A stretch of 64,000 nucleotides of DNA from Pochonia chlamydosporia 170 (Eukaryota; Ascomycota; Sordariomycetes; Hypocreales; Clavicipitaceae): assembly GCF_001653235.2 (NCBI RefSeq), contig NC_035792.1, positions 3,348,001-3,412,000 of the forward strand, in the 5' to 3' direction. A model generated the notes under the pieces. The model ran no database searches and was not told where the DNA came from. It worked only from the letters and a program-made list of their open reading frames with translations. The translations under genes and the position numbers were made by a program. Below, piece by piece: positions 59,205 through 64,000 of the stretch; position 1 is the stretch's first letter; every line of letters starts with the position of its first letter.

Positions 59205-61195
59205 CTACGAGTCCTTCATCCTGCGAAGCCGCTCTTCCGCAGCCCTCGCCCTCCGCTCCCGCTCCAACTTCATCCTCATTTCTGGCGTCAACCCCCTCGC
59301 CTCCTCCTCCCTTTTCTCCTGCGGCGTCTTGGCCATACTAGAGCCCAAAGTATTTCCCTTGGGCTTTTTATCAACTACCTGAGGTCCCTCGGTTCGTAGC
59401 CGCTCCTCTTCGGCCCTTCTCCTCTCAGTTTCCTTCTTATCTGCTTCTGACTTTTCACGATCTTCTCTACGATCAGCCTCGGCCTTTGTCATTGCTGCTG
59501 GAACTCTGGCCGCATCCCAGGGCCACTTGCTTTCTCCTAGTTCCGAACGAGACACACGGAATGCATCACGAGTGCTTCTGTCGCCGGCTAGCTCGAAGGG
59601 TGTTTTGCACTCGCCATTTTTGATGGTCGGGTCTGCGCCGCCGCGAGTAAGAAGACCGAGAACAAGGGGTGCTGAATTTTGCGAGGCTGCAAGGTGAAGA
59701 GGTCGTGGAGCGTGGTAGTTCTGCTCTGTAGGTCGGAACTCAAAGTCCGCTGTGAGGTTGTTATTGGAGAGGTAGGATAGTAGGGCGGGTAGTTTTGATC
59801 GTCGGATAAAGGCTTGTAGTTGTGATGTGTGTAGGAGAGCTGTCTCTTCCTCCTCCGATAGCTTCGGTTTAGATGGTTTGGGGCTAGCAGATTTAGGGAC
59901 GGCCTGTGGCTGCGTCTCCTTTACCTCCTTGGCTGGGTCGATTTCCCTGACCTTGAGCCGGGTTAACTCGATAAAGGACCTCATGAGTTCATTTTGTGTG
60001 GCACGCCTTGTGCTGAATGGAAATCCACGCAGCCTGGTATCGTTGTGCTGCAAGACTTGTCCCTCATACGGCCCGAAGAGCGTTCTTCGATTCGTGACGC
60101 CAGTTGCTCGAATGAATAATAGCTCTGATGTGTCCAGTAACGCTTTCCAGTCGCGCAGTAGTGCCCTCACATCATCCACCAGGGCCTGTTCGTTGTATCG
60201 TCGCAACGTGGAACCAGCCGAGTGAGCCGCCCCCTTGGCATTATCGTTTGCAGATTGTGAACCACCCTGCTTCCTTCGAGTGGTATATCGATGGAACGTC
60301 TTGTGAGCCAGTACAGTAGCCTCCCGATTCATAGTGGTACTTCCTTTTGCGGCTCTTGGGGCGAGGGAAACGATCATGGCGGCAAAATGCCCGCCTCCAA
60401 TCATGCATAGAAAGATGTGAGGTCCCTTGTATGCGATGGGCGGTAGCGTCCCATCTTTGGCTGGCTTCGGTATTGAAATTGGCTCAACTTGCTTCTTTCG
60501 TAGAACATTGACGAGGTCAGAATGTCTTTGATCTTCCCCTGTTAAAATGGCGCGGTAAAGTCCAAAGTAGTGGTTCTCCGGTAGGACAGGTGAGCTGAAC
60601 CAAATCAAGGGCGGTTTGCCACGGTTTCGTCTGCTACTACTTGATTCCTCGGGAGTTTCCTCTCCATCGCCATCTCCTTGTCTATCAGCCAGTCTAGCCT
60701 GTCTCTTGAGCAACGCCGTCAAAGTGGAATCTTGTTGCCCATCGTCCTCTTCTTCGTCCGAATCCTCTGAATCCGACCCAGAAAGAGACTCTTCAAGGTC
60801 TCCTATCAACTTTTCGAATTCGACCTCCGAAACTGGTGTTCGATTCCGCATCTTCTGCTTCAAATTGTAGTTGTGGAAGTCGGACTTGAGGTGGCTTCGC
60901 TGGTCCTGTAGCGACGTGAATTGCAAGGCGCAAAGGGAACATGATTGCGATCCGACGAGGTTTTCTGTGGAGGCATCGGGGCTCTTTTCGTTTGGTGTAC
61001 GGGTGATTTCTTCGTCCGCGATCTGTGTGCTATCTGAATCCGCCTTGAGAGTCAGGCTCTCCAAGACTGTACCAGGCAGATCGTAGACTGGGAGCTCGTC
61101 AGCTTTTGGATTGGAGATGGCGGGGTGATGACATTGACGAGTGATGACAAACCGTAGAGCGGACGCCGCAGAATATCGTCGGCTTTGGTGGCCAT
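59205..61195 (-). CDS. VMS1: Vms1/ANKZF1 peptidyl-tRNA hydrolase (RQC)
   Basis: Two exons, 61195-61153 and 61087-59205, joining RRPLY to VYDLPGTVLESLTLK; 641 aa. A C2H2-type zinc finger follows with Cys64, Cys67, His80 and His86. The VLRF1 (release-factor-like) domain includes GGGHFAAMIVS and HKTFHRYTTRRKQGGSQ, with the catalytic-type glutamine at about 292. An ankyrin segment covers about 460-520, then a charged coiled coil. At the end is a perfect VIM motif (R-x5-AA-x2-R in RERRARAAEER) that binds Cdc48/p97. Vms1 releases stalled nascent chains from tRNA on 60S subunits during ribosome quality control and helps protect mitochondria from CAT-tailed proteins. Confidence 0.93.
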
Positions 61196-62526
61196 GACGA
61201 AGTCGAGCTCAGGGCTGTTGGATCTGCTCAAGCTTCTTTGCAGTACCTTCGCAGCCTGAACTGACGAGCGGGCGGTGTTCCTCGTTGCTCTTGATATATG
61301 TGCAGTCGAAGCTTGACTTGACGGCTGAGTCAATCGGCAAAGCCCCACCAACAAAGTTCAAATGTTGGCAGGGATCAATTATGACGCTGCTTGCCGCTAA
61401 ATCGAGGTTGATCCACCAGGTGATGTTGAATTAAGTAATTGTCTTGTCATCTCCTTACGGTCAGAGGTAATTAGTATTTAAACGCTTCCATGTGCCCATA
61501 ATGCCATGTTTAGCATTGGAAACAAATTTTGCCATTGGGCGTACTAATAGTCTATGGCGAAAAGGCAACATTTTGATTGCCTATCTCTAATGATACTTGA
61601 CACTGAGATATTCAAGTGCCTAATGCACTAATACATCTTACTATGTGTTAGCATATACTGAGTTGCGCGATACATGAACCCTTTACACATTTAAATACTT
61701 TTAACACTGCACTAAAAATATTGCCTTGAAATATTTGGCAGTATTCAAATACTGAATGGGCCCTGACTGAATTTGCCTGCAAAAAAACTACCACGCTGCC
61801 TTCTTATGATCGATCATTTCGTTAAACCAACAAAGGCCCTCTTAAGTGACTCATCAGCCAGGGACCATCCACAAAAGGATGTTCCCAAGAGTCTCGAGCA
61901 TTCTTGTCTATGCAACCAATTAATTGGAAGACCAGAAGCGCATCTTTACTCCCACCTGAATTGGCTTCGTGGCTGCCATGCAGACAATTTCTGGCAAGGG
62001 ATATAACTCATTGGCAATGATCAATTGATGCCAGGGCACCTTCCGGCAGTGATGCTATTGCACAATTAAACATGCCTCACACCACATTACCCAGCTGAGT
62101 ATTTTTGCTGATGGCGTGCAAATCTTACTGTCACGAATCACTCGCCTTGTCCAGATTGACTATGGACGGTGAAAGTTACGAGTATCGAATGTATTTGCTT
62201 GTTTCTAGTCCCGTCACGCATCGTCGTCTGAAGCGTTCATGATGCCCTACAAACGGGCCACAACCTCTTACCCAAAACGTGAATTCTTGACTCAGGTTGC
62301 GATTAATCGCAATGGACACCGACTTGGGAAAGAAATTGTCCCATACCGTGCCGCATATCCCTGCGAAGCAAAGACAGCTTGCTAGCTGCCTGAAGAACTA
62401 CCGTTATGCTAGGTAGAATTCACGCTCTGAGTGTCGATCACGAAAGATGGGAACTATATAAACGCTGAATACCATAGACATGCCTCAATCATCTTGAACT
62501 GTCACTTAAGATAGCATCAAATCAAA
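61196..62526. other. Divergent spacer, VMS1 / right-edge gene
   Basis: 1.33 kb, AT-rich in the middle (about 61.4-61.8 kb). It contains the promoters of both flanking genes. No gene is supported. Confidence 0.55.
62455..62462 (+). promoter_or_regulatory. TATA box (TATATAAA) of the right-edge gene
   Basis: Strong TATATAAA 65 nt upstream of the ATG at 62527, followed by an A/C/T-rich leader with the context ATCAAAATGTC, a good fungal start. Confidence 0.55.
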
Positions 62527-64000
62527 ATGTCTACCCAGCCTACCTCCTTCTCAAACTTCAACATCACAAGTGGTCGTCTCGCTTTCGGAGGTCTGCACAA
62601 CCTCTGGCAAACTTCACAATCTCCCCATACCCGCAAGGAAACAGAGCACGCAGAATACAAAGAGTTTGGACGTTACAGCATCCCTGCACGACTTGGTTCT
62701 TGGAACGCATACCAGCTTCAATGGCTGAAGACGTCAATTCCCGGCGCATGGTTCGCCTGTCACATTGACGAAGATCCAAACGCAAGTTTGCGCAAGATTC
62801 TCCGAGTAGCCGGATCACCATACCAACGCGATCCGGGGCAACAGTCCAACAATGATGAAACCAGAGCAGAAGGTGTCTACCTCATCAACAGATACGATTG
62901 GTGCTACTACGATGAGACTTGCCAGTCAGACATCATTGCCATGTCTGGCGATTATGACGCCAAGTCCATGTTCTACGACGACTGCATCGGCATCATTGAC
63001 CAAGAACATACAGAAACACAGGTCAAAATATGGGCATGCCAAGATCCAAGACAGCGACAGCCGTCACCAAACGGTGTCTGGATGCACACTCCCGGCTCAG
63101 AATACAACTTTGGCAGAATCCTCTTCGACAACAACTTCAGCGAAGCCCGTGCCTTTCTCCTCTTCCACACAACCACCGAATTTGAGCAAATCAACTTCCC
63201 TGGCATGCAAGAACCCATCATCAAACACGAATCAGACGAGGAATGGTTCCTCAGAATCGTCTCCGAAGGCCGTGACTTATCTGGCATCCAAAAGATCCAC
63301 GACTTTTACAAACCTCTTCCCAATGGTCTAAACCACATGGCAAAAAGCACCATCACTCCGCCCCCTGAGGACGAACGCCTCGGACCGTTCGACCCCAAAC
63401 ATTACATCCTGGACACGCACGACCTGCAAGCCCTGCTGATACACTCCGCGCGACCTAGGAAGATCCCCGCAGAAAATTCAATCGATGAGTTCTACACACA
63501 GCCTGCGATGTATCCACCGCGTATTCCTGAGCAGTGGCGCACACATGTCCTTGAGCTTCTGAATGAGCTTGTTCTGACGTATTTGTATACTCATGCCCTT
63601 CCTTTCCGGTCCTGCAAGTCGATAGACGAAATTGAGAAGATCACGTTTGACCGAAAAGCCGTGATGGGGAATCCTCATAGTGATAATTTGGAGAGCCATC
63701 TCCTTGCTTATTTTTGCGAGCCACGGACTCTACAGGTGCGGGATTTGAATCTGGGGGCTTTGGGGGTTCGTATTAGAGCGTTTCTAGAGGCTTTTGCGGG
63801 GGACGAGCCTGTTGCTTTTGATGATGAGTGCATGTTGGGTTTTGCAACGGCGGTTCCCAAGTTGGTGATTGACTTGTTGAGAAACGCGCCGGGTCTTCCT
63901 GGCGTGGGACATATTGTCCCCGAGGGTATTAGGTTGACGGTTTACTTTGATGATGCGCTCTTGGGGGCGGTATGTCGTTCGTCCTTTTTCTGGAGTGGAG
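62527..64000 (+). CDS. Unrecognised protein, 3' end outside the window
   Basis: A frame open without stop from the ATG at 62527 to the window end (at least 481 codons to a donor-like GTATGT at 63970). It has a strong TATA box and good start context. The N-terminal half is rich in Trp, Tyr, Phe and His and contains GRYSIPARLGSW, FACHIDEDPN and NRYDWCYYDE; the C-terminal half looks helical. No signal peptide, membrane helix or named motif is visible. Codon use is like the neighbouring genes, with C-ending codons in the first two-thirds. Coding status is near certain from length; function unknown. Confidence 0.75.
   Translation, partial: MSTQPTSFSNFNITSGRLAFGGLHNLWQTSQSPHTRKETEHAEYKEFGRYSIPARLGSWNAYQLQWLKTSIPGAWFACHIDEDPNASLRKILRVAGSPYQRDPGQQSNNDETRAEGVYLINRYDWCYYDETCQSDIIAMSGDYDAKSMFYDDCIGIIDQEHTETQVKIWACQDPRQRQPSPNGVWMHTPGSEYNFGRILFDNNFSEARAFLLFHTTTEFEQINFPGMQEPIIKHESDEEWFLRIVSEGRDLSGIQKIHDFYKPLPNGLNHMAKSTITPPPEDERLGPFDPKHYILDTHDLQALLIHSARPRKIPAENSIDEFYTQPAMYPPRIPEQWRTHVLELLNELVLTYLYTHALPFRSCKSIDEIEKITFDRKAVMGNPHSDNLESHLLAYFCEPRTLQVRDLNLGALGVRIRAFLEAFAGDEPVAFDDECMLGFATAVPKLVIDLLRNAPGLPGVGHIVPEGIRLTVYFDDALLGAVCRSSFFWSG

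Noticed and set aside
1..64000. CRISPR arrays, tRNA or rRNA genes, intact transposons
   Set aside because: No regularly spaced repeats, no tRNA-like B-box with matching arms that I could find by eye, and no transposase or reverse-transcriptase motifs. A tRNAscan or repeat search would be decisive.

Overview
This window is fungal nuclear DNA, most likely from a filamentous ascomycete of the Hypocreales and probably a Clavicipitaceae member close to Metarhizium or Pochonia. The evidence is the many short GT-AG introns (about 50-150 nt) with CTAAC/CTAAT/CTGAC-like branch sites, the typical ascomycete housekeeping genes (EFR3, gamma-COP/SEC21, ATP12, VMS1), and a secreted threonine-rich, GPI-anchored protein that closely resembles the Metarhizium adhesin Mad1. 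I rebuilt the splice structures by hand. Each multi-exon model below has matching intron phases and, for most, recognisable conserved motifs across the junctions.

Layout. 2.3-19.5 kb is mainly housekeeping: a small tail-anchored proline/serine-rich protein, EFR3 (plasma-membrane scaffold for PI4-kinase), a secreted CAP/PR-1 protein, SEC21 (COPI gamma subunit) and a divergent ATP12 (F1-ATPase assembly factor). 19.6-34.2 kb is a compact metabolic block: a Zn2Cys6 regulator, a Baeyer-Villiger monooxygenase, a membrane SDR, an HSL-type esterase, a CYP7/CYP8-like P450 and a D-amino-acid-oxidase-like flavoprotein. 34.8-39.4 kb holds an F-box-like protein, an intronless agmatine-deiminase-family enzyme and an unrecognised protein. 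43.3-56.4 kb holds surface or secretion genes separated by long gene-poor spacers: a yapsin-like GPI aspartic protease, a 4-coumarate-CoA-ligase-like enzyme ending in a PTS1-like AKL, the Mad1-like adhesin and a G1 glutamic peptidase. 59.2-64.0 kb holds VMS1 (ribosome quality control peptidyl-tRNA hydrolase) and an unrecognised gene cut by the window end.

The most interesting part is the 19.6-34.2 kb block. SDR, BVMO and esterase together can turn an alcohol into a ketone, the ketone into an ester, and the ester into cleavage products. The P450 could supply the hydroxyl group and the Zn2Cys6 protein could regulate the set. There is no polyketide, peptide or terpene synthase in the window, so this looks more like a catabolic or tailoring cassette than a classical core biosynthetic cluster. 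The 9-mer GCCGGCCGA was found in three promoter regions of this block (upstream of BVMO, between SDR and esterase, and upstream of P450) and nowhere else that I noticed. It is a candidate site for the local regulator.

About 40 percent of the window is intergenic. Four spacers exceed 2.7 kb between recognisable genes, and I could not support genes in them. I saw no tRNA, rRNA, CRISPR array or intact transposon, but I could not run a search.
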